A stretch of 64,000 nucleotides of DNA from Nocardiopsis_C rhodophaea (GTDB lineage Bacteria > Actinomycetota > Actinomycetes > Streptosporangiales > Streptosporangiaceae), in contig NZ_BAAAPC010000005.1 in assembly GCF_039530945.1 (NCBI RefSeq), positions 186,001 to 250,000 on the forward strand. The letters are read 5' to 3'. A program made the position numbers and the translations under genes. This document shows positions 19,037 through 27,929 of this stretch, piece by piece; the stretch's first letter is position 1; every line of letters begins with the position of its first letter. Under the pieces are notes generated by a model. That model made no database searches. It was given only the letters and a program-made list of their open reading frames with translations, and was not told the DNA's origin.

Positions 19037-19714
19037 ATGGAGATCGCTACGCCCCGGGGACCGGCCCGGGTGGACCTGGATCACCCCGACGGCCGCCCCC
19101 GGTACCTGCTCGTCATCACCACGCCCCGGGGACCGGCCCGGGTGGACCTGGATCACCCCGACGGCCGCCCCCGGTACCTGCTCGTCATCACCCACGGCGC
19201 CGGCGGCGGCGTGGACGCGCCCGATATCGACGCGGTGTGCGGCGCCGCGCTGAAGGAGGGCGCCGCCGTCGCCCGGGTCACGCAGTCCTACCGCGTGGCC
19301 GGGCGCAAGATGCCCGGGGCGAAGACGGAGCCGCAGGACGAGGCGTGGCGCGCGGTGGTGGAGGCCCTGACCGCGCGCCCGGAGTTCGCGGACGTGCCGC
19401 TGGTGCTCAGCGGCCGGAGTAACGGCGCCCGGGTCGCCTGCCGGACGGCCGCGGGGCTGGGGGCGGCCGCCGTGGTCGCACTGGCGTTCCCCCTGCATCC
19501 GCCGGGCAAGCCGGAGCGGTCGCGCGCGGCGGAGCTGCGCGCGGCGGGTGTCCCCACGCTCGTGGTCAACGGTGATCGGGATCCGTTCGGTGTGCCCGAC
19601 GCGGCCGACGCCACGACGCTGGCGGTCCGGCCGGGGGAGCGGCACGATCTCGCCAAGGATCCGGGGGCCGTGGCGGGGGTCGTGGTGGAGTGGGTCGCCC
19701 GCCACGTTGCGTGA
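19037..19714 (+). CDS. Alpha/beta hydrolase (dienelactone hydrolase/KANL3-Tex30-like) with duplicated N-terminal segment
   Basis: A 225-aa protein. THGAGGGVDAPD is the oxyanion strand-turn, SGRSNGARVA the nucleophile elbow with Ser in GRSNG, and VVNGDRDPFGVPD with ERHDL supplies candidate Asp and His. This is the compact alpha/beta-hydrolase type of unknown substrate. Codons 5-28 (TPRGPARVDLDHPDGRPRYL and four more residues) are repeated exactly in the next 24 codons, because 72 bases are duplicated in tandem and in frame. The second copy alone would give the normal family length, so the first copy is an extra strand. ATG 19037 starts before the first copy. Confidence 0.75.
   Translation: MEIATPRGPARVDLDHPDGRPRYLLVITTPRGPARVDLDHPDGRPRYLLVITHGAGGGVDAPDIDAVCGAALKEGAAVARVTQSYRVAGRKMPGAKTEPQDEAWRAVVEALTARPEFADVPLVLSGRSNGARVACRTAAGLGAAAVVALAFPLHPPGKPERSRAAELRAAGVPTLVVNGDRDPFGVPDAADATTLAVRPGERHDLAKDPGAVAGVVVEWVARHVA
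19049..19192 (+). repeat. 72-bp perfect tandem duplication inside the hydrolase gene
   Basis: Bases 19049-19120 and 19121-19192 are identical. The unit is a multiple of three, so the reading frame is kept. Complete identity including third codon positions means a very recent event or an assembly artefact. Confidence 0.95.
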
Positions 19715-19849
19715 ACGGGCGATTCCCCGTCGTCGGATCATGCGGTGCGTCGTGGAGCTGACGTGGCTGTCGGTGGCGCGGTCGCGGGCCGCGCCGTCGC
19801 GGGGCCGATCCCGCCCGGAGGAGGGGAAGGGACGGGCGGCGGGGGTGGC

Positions 19850-20047
19850 TCAGGCCGCCGCGTGAATGTCGGTAGGCCGATGCGGATCGATCACACCACC
19901 GTTGGGAAGGAGCTCCCCGGTGTCCTCGAAGATGACGACGCCGTTGCACAGTAGGCTCCACCCCTGTTCCGGGTGGCTGGCGATCACGCGCGCCGCTTCA
20001 CGGTCGACGTCGTCGAAGCCCGGGCAGTCGGGTACATGCTGGCACAT
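19850..20047 (-). CDS. DUF5999 family small protein
   Basis: A 65-aa protein beginning MCQHVPDCP, which is the typical start of the family, with conserved DREAARVIASHPEQGWSLLC and FEDTGELLPNGGVI. The start ATG at 20047 has CCGGAGG six bases upstream; the open frame extends further up without support. Three cysteines near the N terminus and middle could bind metal, but no function is established. The upstream region to 20160 is AT-richer than its surroundings, which fits its own promoter. Confidence 0.85.
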   Translation of the reverse strand: MCQHVPDCPGFDDVDREAARVIASHPEQGWSLLCNGVVIFEDTGELLPNGGVIDPHRPTDIHAAA

Positions 20048-20285
20048 CGTGTGCCTCCGGTTCGTTGGTCTCGTGTTTCCTGCGAGATGCACCAAACGCA
20101 CTCTAGTGGCCTACACCACATAGCATCTCCCTTTTCGTGTGATGTGATGCGCGAAATGCCAGGTTGGTGCGGAAACGGCCAGGTGTGGCCATCGTCCGGT
20201 CTGGGGGAACCTGGGACCCGCGGCCTGCGTCCCACCCCTTCGGCCCGCCGGTCCTCGGCGACACCGCCGCCGGGGCGGTGGGCGG

Positions 20286-21020
20286 TCACACCCCCAGGCG
20301 GTCCCGGGACAGCCGGTCGGCGCGGCGGATCGGCTCGGGCACGCGGTAGCTCGGCGCCATCCGGAGCACCAGCTCGGTCGCGCTGTCGAGGTCGACGCGG
20401 TGGCCGATGGAGACATAGACCGGCTTCACCCCGGTGCGGGTGCGCAGCGCGCGCCCCACCACCTCGCCGTCGTCGACCAGCGGCGACCACGCCCCGCGCT
20501 CCGGCGCCGGAGGCTCGGCACGGCCGATGAACGGCGTCTTGCCGACCCCGAGGGTCGGCCGGTCCAGCAGCACCCCCAGGTGGCAGGCGAGACCGAACCG
20601 GCGCGGGTGCGCCAGGCCGAAGCCGTCGCAGACGAAAACGTCGGGCGGGGTGCCCAGTCGGTCGATCGCGTCGGTGAGCGGCGGCAGCTCGCGGAAGGCG
20701 AACAGCCCGGGAACATAGGGGAAGCGCGGCTCGGAGGCCACCGTCGCGGAGTCGACGACCTCCAGGGTGCGTGCGGACAGCACCACCGCGGCCGCCACCA
20801 GGCGCCCTTCGGTGTAGCTGACGTCGAGCCCCGCGACCAGCTCCACCCGCTCCACGTCCAGGGGCTGCGCGCGGACCTCGGGGGCCAGGCGCTCCTGCAG
20901 GGCGCGCGCCTCCTCCACCGACGGCGGCTCGGCGGCGCGCGGCCACAGCGTGGACGGCAGGGTGGGGGAGCCGGGCGTCGTGGAGGGGGACGGCTCGCTG
21001 TTCATGGGGCTCGCGTTCAT
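20286..21020 (-). CDS. nfi: Endonuclease V
   Basis: A 244-aa protein (or 239 aa from the second ATG at 21005). The endonuclease V core is complete: GLDVSYTEGRLVAAAVVL with the catalytic Asp in DVSY, FPYVPGLFAFRELPPL with its Glu, DVFVCDGFGLAHPRRFGLA, and GVGKTPFIG. The family cuts DNA or RNA at the second bond 3' of deoxyinosine or inosine, the first step of alternative deaminated-base repair. The N-terminal 30 residues are Ser/Pro-rich and not conserved. It is leftward and downstream of the exporter gene, with about 80 bases between them. Confidence 0.93.
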   Translation of the reverse strand: MNASPMNSEPSPSTTPGSPTLPSTLWPRAAEPPSVEEARALQERLAPEVRAQPLDVERVELVAGLDVSYTEGRLVAAAVVLSARTLEVVDSATVASEPRFPYVPGLFAFRELPPLTDAIDRLGTPPDVFVCDGFGLAHPRRFGLACHLGVLLDRPTLGVGKTPFIGRAEPPAPERGAWSPLVDDGEVVGRALRTRTGVKPVYVSIGHRVDLDSATELVLRMAPSYRVPEPIRRADRLSRDRLGV

Positions 21021-21099
21021 GGGGCCAACGTAACGGCATCGGTGGGACGCCGCGCCAGACCGGTCCGCACCGGGGGATACGGCTGCTCCGAGCCGTCCC

Positions 21100-22527
21100 T
21101 CAGTACCCGCCGCGTGTCCGGCGGGCCGCCGGACGGGTGCTCCGCCCCCCGCCCGCGAGCCCGCCGCGGTAGAAGGCGCGAATGAGTTCCCCACCGAGGT
21201 TGACGCCCGCACCCAGGGCCATGCCGATCGCGACCGCCTCGGCGAGGCCCAGCAGCCCGGCCAGCGGCTCGCCCAAGGCCATGTGCAGCAGCCCCCGGTA
21301 CAGGACGCTGCCCGGCAGCAGCGGGGCAATGGAGGGGACGACGTAGGACAGTACCGGCCGCCGGGTGCGCCGCGCCAGCCAGTGCCCGACGATCCCGATG
21401 GCCATCGCACCGGCGACGGTCCCAATGATGGGCGGCGCTTCGGTCACCGACCGCAGCCCGGCGTTGATGACCCAGATCAGTACGCCCATCGCGCCGATCA
21501 CGGGCAGCATGCGCGGAGGCACGGTCAGCGAGACCGCGAAGGCCATCGCGATCCCCGCCGCGCCGATGAGCACCACGATATCCAGACTGGTGCCGGCGCT
21601 GGGCAGGTTCTCCAAGTCCATGTTGACGCCCAGCCGGACCGCCGTGTAGGCGACGGCACCGACACCGGACACGATCGCGCCGAGAGTGAAGAACACTTCC
21701 AACAGCCGCGCCGCCGACGACACATAGGCGCCCGCGATCCCGTCCTGCAGGCTGGAGACCAGGGGGCGCCCCGGCAGGAGCGCCATGATGTTACCGGTGA
21801 TGATCGCCCCGGCGTGCAGCCCCAGCTCCAACTCCGTGCTGACCCACAGCAGCGCCACCCCGATGCTCGACGCGGTTACCGCCGCCGCGGCCATCTGGTA
21901 GAACTCCGCGATCCCGCGCTTGGCCAGGAAGGCGGAGGTGCGGTCGCCCAGCACCGTGGCGAGGAACGCCGCCGTGGCGACGATGAATTGCCCGCCGACC
22001 ATGAGGCTGGCGCTGGAGGCGATCAGCCCGAACCCGACGATGATCAGCCAGTTGGGGTAGGGCGGGCGGCTCCGCTTGATGGCGCGCAGTCGCGCGATCG
22101 CGCCCTCCAGCTCCACCTGCCCGAGAGCCGCGTCCTGGACGAGGGCGTGCAGCTCGTTGACCCGGAAGTAGTCGAGCGTGCGGCGCCGGACGACCCGCTC
22201 ACCCGTGACGGGAGGGTAGTCCCCGCCGGGGTGGGCGGAGATCGTGATGGCCGTAAACGTCACCGAGACCTCGGTCCGCGGCATCTCGAAGGCGACGGAC
22301 AGGCTCAGCATGGCCTCGCTGACCGCCTCGGTGCTCTCGCCGCTGGCCAGCAGCAGTTCGCCGACGCGCAGCACCAGGTCGATGGCGCGCGGGTCGGGCA
22401 GCTCGATGATGTCGTCGTCGAGGCCGTCGGCGTGGAGTTCCGGTTCGCGCGCCGTACGCCAGTCCCGAAGGCGGGTCAGTAGGTTGTTCTCGTTCAGCGA
22501 GGTCGGCTTCTTCGGGTTCTCGGCCAT
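21100..22527 (-). CDS. Threonine/serine exporter family protein (ThrE-like)
   Basis: A 475-aa membrane protein starting at ATG 22527 (MAENPKKP). Residues 50-190 form the soluble N-terminal domain with LLASGESTEAVSEAMLSLS. About ten hydrophobic helices follow in two groups, DUF1212 then the ThrE_2/DUF3815 half with SYVVPSIAPLLPGSVLYRGL. Characterised relatives in corynebacteria export threonine and serine using the proton gradient. Both halves are in one chain, the usual actinobacterial arrangement. The open frame upstream of 22527 (to 22896) overlaps the response regulator end and is rejected as coding. Confidence 0.88.
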   Translation of the reverse strand: MAENPKKPTSLNENNLLTRLRDWRTAREPELHADGLDDDIIELPDPRAIDLVLRVGELLLASGESTEAVSEAMLSLSVAFEMPRTEVSVTFTAITISAHPGGDYPPVTGERVVRRRTLDYFRVNELHALVQDAALGQVELEGAIARLRAIKRSRPPYPNWLIIVGFGLIASSASLMVGGQFIVATAAFLATVLGDRTSAFLAKRGIAEFYQMAAAAVTASSIGVALLWVSTELELGLHAGAIITGNIMALLPGRPLVSSLQDGIAGAYVSSAARLLEVFFTLGAIVSGVGAVAYTAVRLGVNMDLENLPSAGTSLDIVVLIGAAGIAMAFAVSLTVPPRMLPVIGAMGVLIWVINAGLRSVTEAPPIIGTVAGAMAIGIVGHWLARRTRRPVLSYVVPSIAPLLPGSVLYRGLLHMALGEPLAGLLGLAEAVAIGMALGAGVNLGGELIRAFYRGGLAGGGRSTRPAARRTRGGY

Positions 22528-22879
22528 CGGGGACCTTCGATTACTCCTCAATGGGGCAGTGTGCCGCCGGGGTCGGTACGGCGGCTGGGTCGGGTCACGG
22601 ATGGGACGCCGCGTCTCCGGTCGTGGTTGGCCGCACATCCCACCGTAGGACGAGTGAAATCGGTCACTCGCTGGCCGAGCGGACAGCCCCGCCGGGTGAT
22701 GGCGCGGAGTGTCGCTCCGGATCATCGTCGCAGCTCGAAATGGAATCGATGGGAACCGGGGTCGCCGTCGCGGTGTCGCGCCGCGTGCGGAGCCACGTCG
22801 AGGCGACGGAGGCGGTGGGGGGCGGGGCCAGTGCCACACACTATCCGAGACGCCGCTGCCCAGCGCCGCCCATGGTCCG
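22528..22879 (-). other. Intergenic region upstream of the ThrE-like gene
   Basis: About 350 bases between the end of the response regulator and the start of the exporter, both leftward. No gene, hairpin or promoter boxes could be supported. Confidence 0.4.
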
Positions 22880-23563
22880 TCAATCCTCGCTCTCACCTGG
22901 TCGGATGATGCCGGTTTCGTAGGCGTGCACCACCGCCTGCACCCGGTCGCGCAGGTCGAGCTTGGTCAAAACATTGCCCACGTGCGTCTTCACCGTCGTC
23001 TCGCTGACGACCAAACGGCGCGCGATCTCCGCGTTGGACAGGCCCCGCGCGAGCAGCCGCAGCACCTCGCGTTCGCGCTCGGTGAGGTGGTCCAGGCGCG
23101 GAGCGGGCTGCTCCCGCGTGGATGGCAGCTTGTCGGCGAAGCGGTCGAGCAGCCGCCGGGTGATCGTCGGCGCGACGATCGCGGCACCGTCGAAGACCAC
23201 GCGGATCGCCCCCACCAGCTCGTCGGGCGGCACGTCCTTGAGGAGGAAGCCGCTCGCCCCGGCCCGCAGCGCCTCGACGACGTACTCGTCGAGGTCGAAG
23301 GTGGTCAGGACGAGGACGCGGATCTCGCGTCCGGTCTCGTGCGACCAGCGCAGGATCTCGCGGGTGGCGTCGATGCCGTCCTTGCCCGGCATGCGGATGT
23401 CCATGAGCACGACGTCCGGAAGGAGCCGCTTGGTCGAGGCGATCGCTTCGTGGCCGTCGGAGGCCTCACCGACGATGGAGATCTCGGGTTCGGATTCCAG
23501 GATGAGCCGGAAGCCGGTGCGGAGGAGCGGCTGGTCATCGACGAGCAGGACACTGATGGGCAT
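22880..23563 (-). CDS. NarL/FixJ-type two-component response regulator
   Basis: A 227-aa protein from ATG 23563 (MPISVLLVDDQPLLR). Residues 1-120 are the receiver with the acidic pair DD, phospho-acceptor Asp in VVLMDIRMP, and Lys in GFLLKDVPP. Residues 150-215 are a LuxR helix-turn-helix with LTEREREVLRLLARGLSNAEIA and VKTHVGNVLTKL. Phosphorylation by the kinase encoded 47 bases upstream should control DNA binding. Target genes are unknown; the downstream exporter gene is a possible one. Confidence 0.93.
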   Translation of the reverse strand: MPISVLLVDDQPLLRTGFRLILESEPEISIVGEASDGHEAIASTKRLLPDVVLMDIRMPGKDGIDATREILRWSHETGREIRVLVLTTFDLDEYVVEALRAGASGFLLKDVPPDELVGAIRVVFDGAAIVAPTITRRLLDRFADKLPSTREQPAPRLDHLTEREREVLRLLARGLSNAEIARRLVVSETTVKTHVGNVLTKLDLRDRVQAVVHAYETGIIRPGESED

Positions 23564-23610
23564 GTGAAGATTGTTCCCGATCGTCGGACTTATGGTGACC
23601 CCGGGACCGG

Positions 23611-24864
23611 TCAACGGCCGGATCCGGCCTCCACGGGCACCCGCGCACGCACCTCGAAGCCGCCGCTGGGGCGTGGACCCGTGTACAGCTCCCCGCCGTA
23701 CAGGCCGACCCGTTCGCGCATGCCCACCAGGCCGTGGCCGGGTTCGTCGGCCGTGCGCAGGTCGGCCGCGGGCCCCGTTCCGTCGTCGGCGACCGTCACC
23801 GTCACGGTCCGCCGCTCGAAGGCCAGGGTCACAATCGCGGCGGCCCGCCGCCCGGCGTGCTTGAGCACGTTGGTCAGGGACTCCTGCACCACCCGGTAGA
23901 GCGTGAGGTCCAGGCCCGGGGCCAGGTCCGGCGGCACCTCGCCGTCGACGCGCAGCTCGACCCGCATTCCGGTCTCACGCATCTGCTCGACCAAGTCCCG
24001 AAGACCGTCGACGCCGGGCCGGGGCGAGCGGTCGGCCTCGTCCTGCGGTGTCCGCAGCACCCCCACGATCCGGCGCATCTCCGACAACGCGAGCCGCCCC
24101 GTCTCCTCGATGTCGAGCAGCGCCTGGCGCGCCCGGTCCGGAGACCGGTCGATGATCCGCTGCCCGGCCGTGGCCTGCACGGTCATCACGCTGATGTGGT
24201 GGGCGACCACGTCGTGCAGCTCGCGGGCGATGCGCGAGCGCTCCTCGGCCAGGACCGCCCGGGTACGGGCGTCGCGCGCTCGCTCCAGCCGCTTGGCCCG
24301 GGCCTTCAGCTCCCGCATGTCGTAGACGCGCATGCGGACCAGCCGCCCCAGCCACCAGACGGCCACGAGGCAGCCAAGATAGAAAGCGAAGTCGACCCAC
24401 AGCGGGATCGCCAAAGTATCCATGGGCGTGAGCTGGAGGGCCACAAGATACAGAACCACTCCGAGCACCGGCCCGAAGAGGGCGCGGCGCAGCTCCAGAT
24501 AGCGCGAGGTCGAGTAGACGGCCACGCCGAGGCCGGGGGTGGCCGACCCCCAGACGAACATCTGTGCGTTGTCGGCGCCGATCCCGCCGAGGATCAGGAC
24601 CGACATCGCGAGCATCGGATGGGAGCGGCGTATCAGCAGGACCAGCGCCAGCACGGCGCCCGCGACCAGCCCGCCGATCCGGTTCGGCCACAAGCGGGCG
24701 AGTTCGGGGTCGTCGAGCGCCAACGGCAGCAGCGCCGTGTTGAGCGCGATCAGCAGCAGCACGATGAGCACGTCGGTGATGCGCGCGCGGGACACCTGAC
24801 GCCAGCGACCCCACGGGAATGAGGGTGACGGGTGCTGTGGCGTCGGGTAGGTCACGCTCTCCAC
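23611..24864 (-). CDS. Sensor histidine kinase (HisKA_3 type)
   Basis: A 417-aa membrane kinase from a GTG at 24864. Residues 30-165 hold about five hydrophobic helices with little extracytoplasmic sequence, which suggests sensing within the membrane. A basic coiled-coil linker follows. The phospho-acceptor is His in ERSRIARELHDVVAHHIS, typical of HisKA_3, and the ATPase domain has ESLTNVLKHA, a VADDGTG G box and GHGLVGMRERV. It forms an operon with the downstream response regulator. The signal cannot be inferred. Confidence 0.93.
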   Translation of the reverse strand: MESVTYPTPQHPSPSFPWGRWRQVSRARITDVLIVLLLIALNTALLPLALDDPELARLWPNRIGGLVAGAVLALVLLIRRSHPMLAMSVLILGGIGADNAQMFVWGSATPGLGVAVYSTSRYLELRRALFGPVLGVVLYLVALQLTPMDTLAIPLWVDFAFYLGCLVAVWWLGRLVRMRVYDMRELKARAKRLERARDARTRAVLAEERSRIARELHDVVAHHISVMTVQATAGQRIIDRSPDRARQALLDIEETGRLALSEMRRIVGVLRTPQDEADRSPRPGVDGLRDLVEQMRETGMRVELRVDGEVPPDLAPGLDLTLYRVVQESLTNVLKHAGRRAAAIVTLAFERRTVTVTVADDGTGPAADLRTADEPGHGLVGMRERVGLYGGELYTGPRPSGGFEVRARVPVEAGSGR

Positions 24865-25023
24865 GCTAGACGCGGGACCAGGGGCGGACCGACCTCCGGC
24901 CGGGGGATTTCGCCTCCTACGCCAGGATGAACTCGCTTCACGTTTCCAAGCCGCCTGGCCCGAACCCGTGCGGGACCGTTGGCACGGCTCCCGGGTTCAC
25001 GTCACCACCCCATCCCCACCCTT

Positions 25024-25080
25024 CTCCGTTGATCTCGGGGTGTCGACCGAATTACGGATGACACCCCGAGATCAACGGAG
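25024..25080. repeat. Diverged copy of the palindromic repeat (21-bp arms)
   Basis: Perfect arms 25024-25044 and 25060-25080 flank a 15-base loop. It shares GTTGATCTCGG and CCGAGATCAAC with the 6306-6363 copy, while the inner sequence differs but remains self-complementary. That compensation suggests the paired structure is conserved. It lies between the kinase gene and the end of the RecB-like gene. Confidence 0.85.
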
Positions 25081-25115
25081 GGGCGCGGCGGAAAACCGAC
25101 ATCGCGCGTGCGGGG

Positions 25116-25964
25116 TCAGTGGGAGCCGGGACGCGCGGAGGGCGCGCCCGACGGAGGGTTCAGCGGCAGGGGCGGGGGAGTGCCGCCGAATTCCGGGCAC
25201 ACCTCCTGGTGGTCACACCAGCCGCACAGCTTGCTGCGCCGCGGCTCCCACCGGCCCGACCGCGCGGTCGCCTCGATCTCCCTCCAGATGGACAGGATCT
25301 CCGCTTCGGCCGCCAGCAGCTCGTCCTTGGTCGGCTCGTACCAGCGCACCCCGCCGTCGCCCAGGTACATCAGCTGCAGCCGGGTGGGGATCTCGCCGAG
25401 TTCGCGCCAGATCATCACCGCGTAGAAGAAGATCTGGAACTTCGCTTTGTCCTCGAAGCGCGGATGGGGGGACTTGCCGGTCTTGTAGTCCACGACGCGG
25501 ATCTGGCCGGTGGGCGCCACGTCGAGGCGGTCGACATACCCGCGCAGCCGCAGCCCCGATTCGAGGGTCACCTCCAGCCGCATCTCGCGCTCACGGGGTT
25601 CGAGACGCTCGGGCCGCTCCATCTCGAAGTAGCGGCCCAGCAGAGTGCGCGCCTCCTCCAGCCACGCCTCCCGCTCCTCGTCGGAGGAGAACAGCTCCTC
25701 GCTCTCCGGACGCTGCCCGCGCAGCCGCTCCCACTGCGGTCGCACCAGCGACAGGGCGGTGCGCGGGGTGCGGTTCTCGGCGGGCAGCTCGAAGAGCCGC
25801 TCCAGCACGGCGTGGACCAGGGTGCCGCGCAGGGCCGCCGCGCTCGGCTTCTCCGGTAGCCGGTCGATGACGCGGAACCGGAACAGCAGCGGGCACTGCA
25901 GGAAATCGGCGACGCGGGACGGGGAGAGGGCCGGGATCGCGGGGCCGGAGTGCGGGGAGTCCAT
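25116..25964 (-). CDS. RecB-like PD-(D/E)XK nuclease with Cas4-type iron-sulfur cysteines
   Basis: A 282-aa protein from ATG 25964. The nuclease core is seen in LRGTLVHAVLERLFELP, the strand IRVVDYKTGKSP (motif D...YKTGK) and KFQIFFYAVM. One cysteine near the N terminus (LQCPLLFRF) and three at the C terminus (KLCGWCDHQEVCPEF) match the four-cysteine iron-sulfur cluster of AddB/Cas4-type exonucleases. It lacks a helicase part. An orthologue (Rv2119) stands beside the proteasome locus of mycobacteria, so it is a housekeeping repair gene rather than a CRISPR cas4; the array in this window is 30 kb away. Confidence 0.87.
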   Translation of the reverse strand: MDSPHSGPAIPALSPSRVADFLQCPLLFRFRVIDRLPEKPSAAALRGTLVHAVLERLFELPAENRTPRTALSLVRPQWERLRGQRPESEELFSSDEEREAWLEEARTLLGRYFEMERPERLEPREREMRLEVTLESGLRLRGYVDRLDVAPTGQIRVVDYKTGKSPHPRFEDKAKFQIFFYAVMIWRELGEIPTRLQLMYLGDGGVRWYEPTKDELLAAEAEILSIWREIEATARSGRWEPRRSKLCGWCDHQEVCPEFGGTPPPLPLNPPSGAPSARPGSH

Positions 25965-26027
25965 GACCCACCAGCCTATGACGGCGAGCCTGGCCGCGTG
26001 CCACGCTTTCCACGGCGTCGGCCTGGG

Positions 26028-26033
26028 TAGCCT
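26028..26033 (+). promoter_or_regulatory. Candidate -10 box TAGCCT for a leaderless mRNA
   Basis: TAGCCT ends seven bases before the GTG at 26041, with no Shine-Dalgarno in between. This fits a leaderless transcript. Confidence 0.4.
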
Positions 26034-26040
26034 GGACACC

Positions 26041-27204
26041 GTGACCGAACACGGAAGTGCCACGACGCCCACACCGCCGGAGAACGGCTCCCGCCCGGCC
26101 GACCGCCGCGCGGGACTGCTCATGGGGCGGCCGTTCGGCATTCCCGTGTACGTGACGCCGTCGTGGATCGTCATCGCCGTCATCATCACCGTGCTGTACA
26201 AGCCGGTGGTCGAAAGCACGCTGGCGCTGGGCCCGCTCTCCTACGTGGTGGCGTTCGTCTTCGCGGTGCTGCTGTACGCCTCGGTGCTCATCCACGAGCT
26301 CGCCCACTCGGTGGTCGCCCGTCTCTACGGCCTGCCGGTCCGGCGCATCACGCTGTACATGCTCGGCGGGGTCTCCGAGATCGAACGCGAGGCGCCCACC
26401 GCCCGCCAGGAGTTCTGGGTGGCGTTCTCCGGGCCGCTGCTGTCCCTGGTGCTGGCGGGCCTGGGCTTCATGGCCTACGGTCTGGTCGACCCGTTCACCA
26501 TCGTCGGTGTGCTGCTGTGGCAGCTGTGGGTCGCCAACCTCCTCGTCGGCCTGTTCAACCTGCTGCCGGGGCTGCCCCTGGACGGCGGTCGGCTGGTCCG
26601 CGCCGCCGTGTGGCAGGTGACCCGCCGCCCCACCGCCGGGACGGTGGTCGCCGCCTGGGGCGGTCGGCTGCTCGCCGCCGTGGTCGTGACCCTGCCGTTC
26701 CTGTTCGCCTGGTGGCAGCAGACCTCCCCGAGCGTCTTCGCGGTGCTGTGGGGCGTGCTGCTGGCCGCCTTCATCTGGATGGGCGCCGGATCGGCGCTGC
26801 GCACCGCGCGGATCCGTGAGCGTATCCCGCGGCTGAGCGCCCGGCTTCTGGCCCGGCGGCCCGTCGTCGTGGCGGCGGACACGCCCCTGGCCGAGGCACG
26901 GCGCCGCATGGAGGAGGCCGAAGCCGGGGCGATCCTCGTCATCGACACCGCGGGCACCCCCACCTCGATCGTGAACGAGGACGCCGCCCAGGCCGTCCCC
27001 GACGCCCGCCGCCCCTGGGTGCCGGTCTCCAGCGTCGCGCGCGCCATCACCTCCGGGTCGGTCCTCGGAGCCGACCTGGGCGGGGAGAGCCTGCTGGGTG
27101 AGCTGCGCCGCCACCCCGTGCCCGACTACCTGCTGGTCGAGCCGGACGGCAGCGTGTACGGCGTCCTGCGTGTCACCGACGTCGAAGCGGCGTTCAGCCG
27201 GTAG
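26041..27204 (+). CDS. Site-2 protease family membrane metalloprotease with CBS domains
   Basis: A 387-aa M50 protease. HELAH at residues 85-89 is the zinc motif in the second hydrophobic helix, and PLDGGR at 179-184 supplies the third ligand. Six hydrophobic segments span about residues 38-265. The C-terminal 110 residues, including MEEAEAGAILVIDTAGTP and PVPDYLLVEPDGSVYGVLRVTDVE, form a degenerate CBS pair that may sense nucleotides. Proteases of this class cut substrates within the membrane. GTG 26041 is used; the frame upstream is antisense to the RecB-like gene. It is divergent from that gene, as in mycobacteria. Confidence 0.88.
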   Translation: MTEHGSATTPTPPENGSRPADRRAGLLMGRPFGIPVYVTPSWIVIAVIITVLYKPVVESTLALGPLSYVVAFVFAVLLYASVLIHELAHSVVARLYGLPVRRITLYMLGGVSEIEREAPTARQEFWVAFSGPLLSLVLAGLGFMAYGLVDPFTIVGVLLWQLWVANLLVGLFNLLPGLPLDGGRLVRAAVWQVTRRPTAGTVVAAWGGRLLAAVVVTLPFLFAWWQQTSPSVFAVLWGVLLAAFIWMGAGSALRTARIRERIPRLSARLLARRPVVVAADTPLAEARRRMEEAEAGAILVIDTAGTPTSIVNEDAAQAVPDARRPWVPVSSVARAITSGSVLGADLGGESLLGELRRHPVPDYLLVEPDGSVYGVLRVTDVEAAFSR

Positions 27205-27236
27205 GGCCGGACCCGCGCGGCCGAGTGAACCCCGCC

Positions 27237-27716
27237 TCAGCGCCGCGCGCCCTCCGGCCAGATCACCACCACCGGACACTCCTGGTCGTGGGCGTAGTCC
27301 ACGATGTCGGCGGTACCGCCCTCACCGCGCGACGGCGCCCCGTCCCAGATCGCGACGAGCTCGTCGCAGTGGTCGACCATGTGCCGTCCCGCGTCCATGT
27401 GCGACTCCGGCGTCGACTCCAGGTGAGGGAGCCGGTGCACCAGCACGGCCCGCCGCAGCAGCGCGTCATACTCCGCGTGGTGTTCGGCGGGCAGTGCGTC
27501 TCGGTACGCCTCGGCCGGAACGACGACCTCCAGCGGCGCCCCGGCGTCCACGACGGCCCGGGCGAAGAGCGTGTCGGCGCCGTCGGCCAGACAGGAGAGC
27601 CCCACCATCTCGCCGTCGAACGGGGCGAGGTGGGCGCGGAGCGCGGTGTCGACGGCTCGTTCCACCTCCGGAGCCAGTCCCCGGTGGCCGGTGACGGCGA
27701 TGCGTCGCAAGGTCAT
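27237..27716 (-). CDS. SLOG-like Rossmannoid protein of unknown function
   Basis: A 159-aa protein. RIAVTGHRGLAPEVERAV at the N terminus, LSCLADGADTLFARAVVDAG in the middle and DELVAIWDGAPSRGEGGTADIVDYA near the end resemble the SLOG superfamily (DprA/LOG-like folds that bind nucleotides or nucleotide-derived signals). ESHMDAGRHMVDHCD is likely part of the pocket. No effector gene typical of SLOG-linked defence is fused to it or next to it. It converges with the M50 gene, leaving 33 bases. The ATG at 27716 is followed by a normal start for the fold. Confidence 0.6.
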   Translation of the reverse strand: MTLRRIAVTGHRGLAPEVERAVDTALRAHLAPFDGEMVGLSCLADGADTLFARAVVDAGAPLEVVVPAEAYRDALPAEHHAEYDALLRRAVLVHRLPHLESTPESHMDAGRHMVDHCDELVAIWDGAPSRGEGGTADIVDYAHDQECPVVVIWPEGARR

Positions 27717-27849
27717 GCTGCTCCCCTCCCCAGAGCCGATGCCTTGCTGAGGGAACTACCCCAGTTTCAACGGTTTGTTCTTCAACCTGATCGCTCCCGA
27801 CCCGGTGGCGTGAGCCATGGTTGCACTCACCACTTGACGCGGCCCGCCA

Positions 27850-27881
27850 GAATTCCGTCGATACCGCCGAGATCAACGCAG
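27850..27881. repeat. Half copy of the palindromic repeat
   Basis: These 32 bases, from GAATTCCGTCGATACCGCC to GAGATCAACGCAG, are identical to the right half of the 58-bp palindrome (6332-6363). The left half is missing. The piece lies between the SLOG-like gene and the end of the XRE regulator. Confidence 0.9.
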
Positions 27882-27929
27882 GGAGTGGCGGCGTCGATGG
27901 TGCGGGCAGCCGACACCGCGCGCGAGAGC

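Noticed and set aside
25116..25964. The RecB-like four-cysteine nuclease as a CRISPR cas4
   Set aside because: It is 30 kb from the array, type I-E systems lack cas4, and the gene has a mycobacterial counterpart near the proteasome locus.
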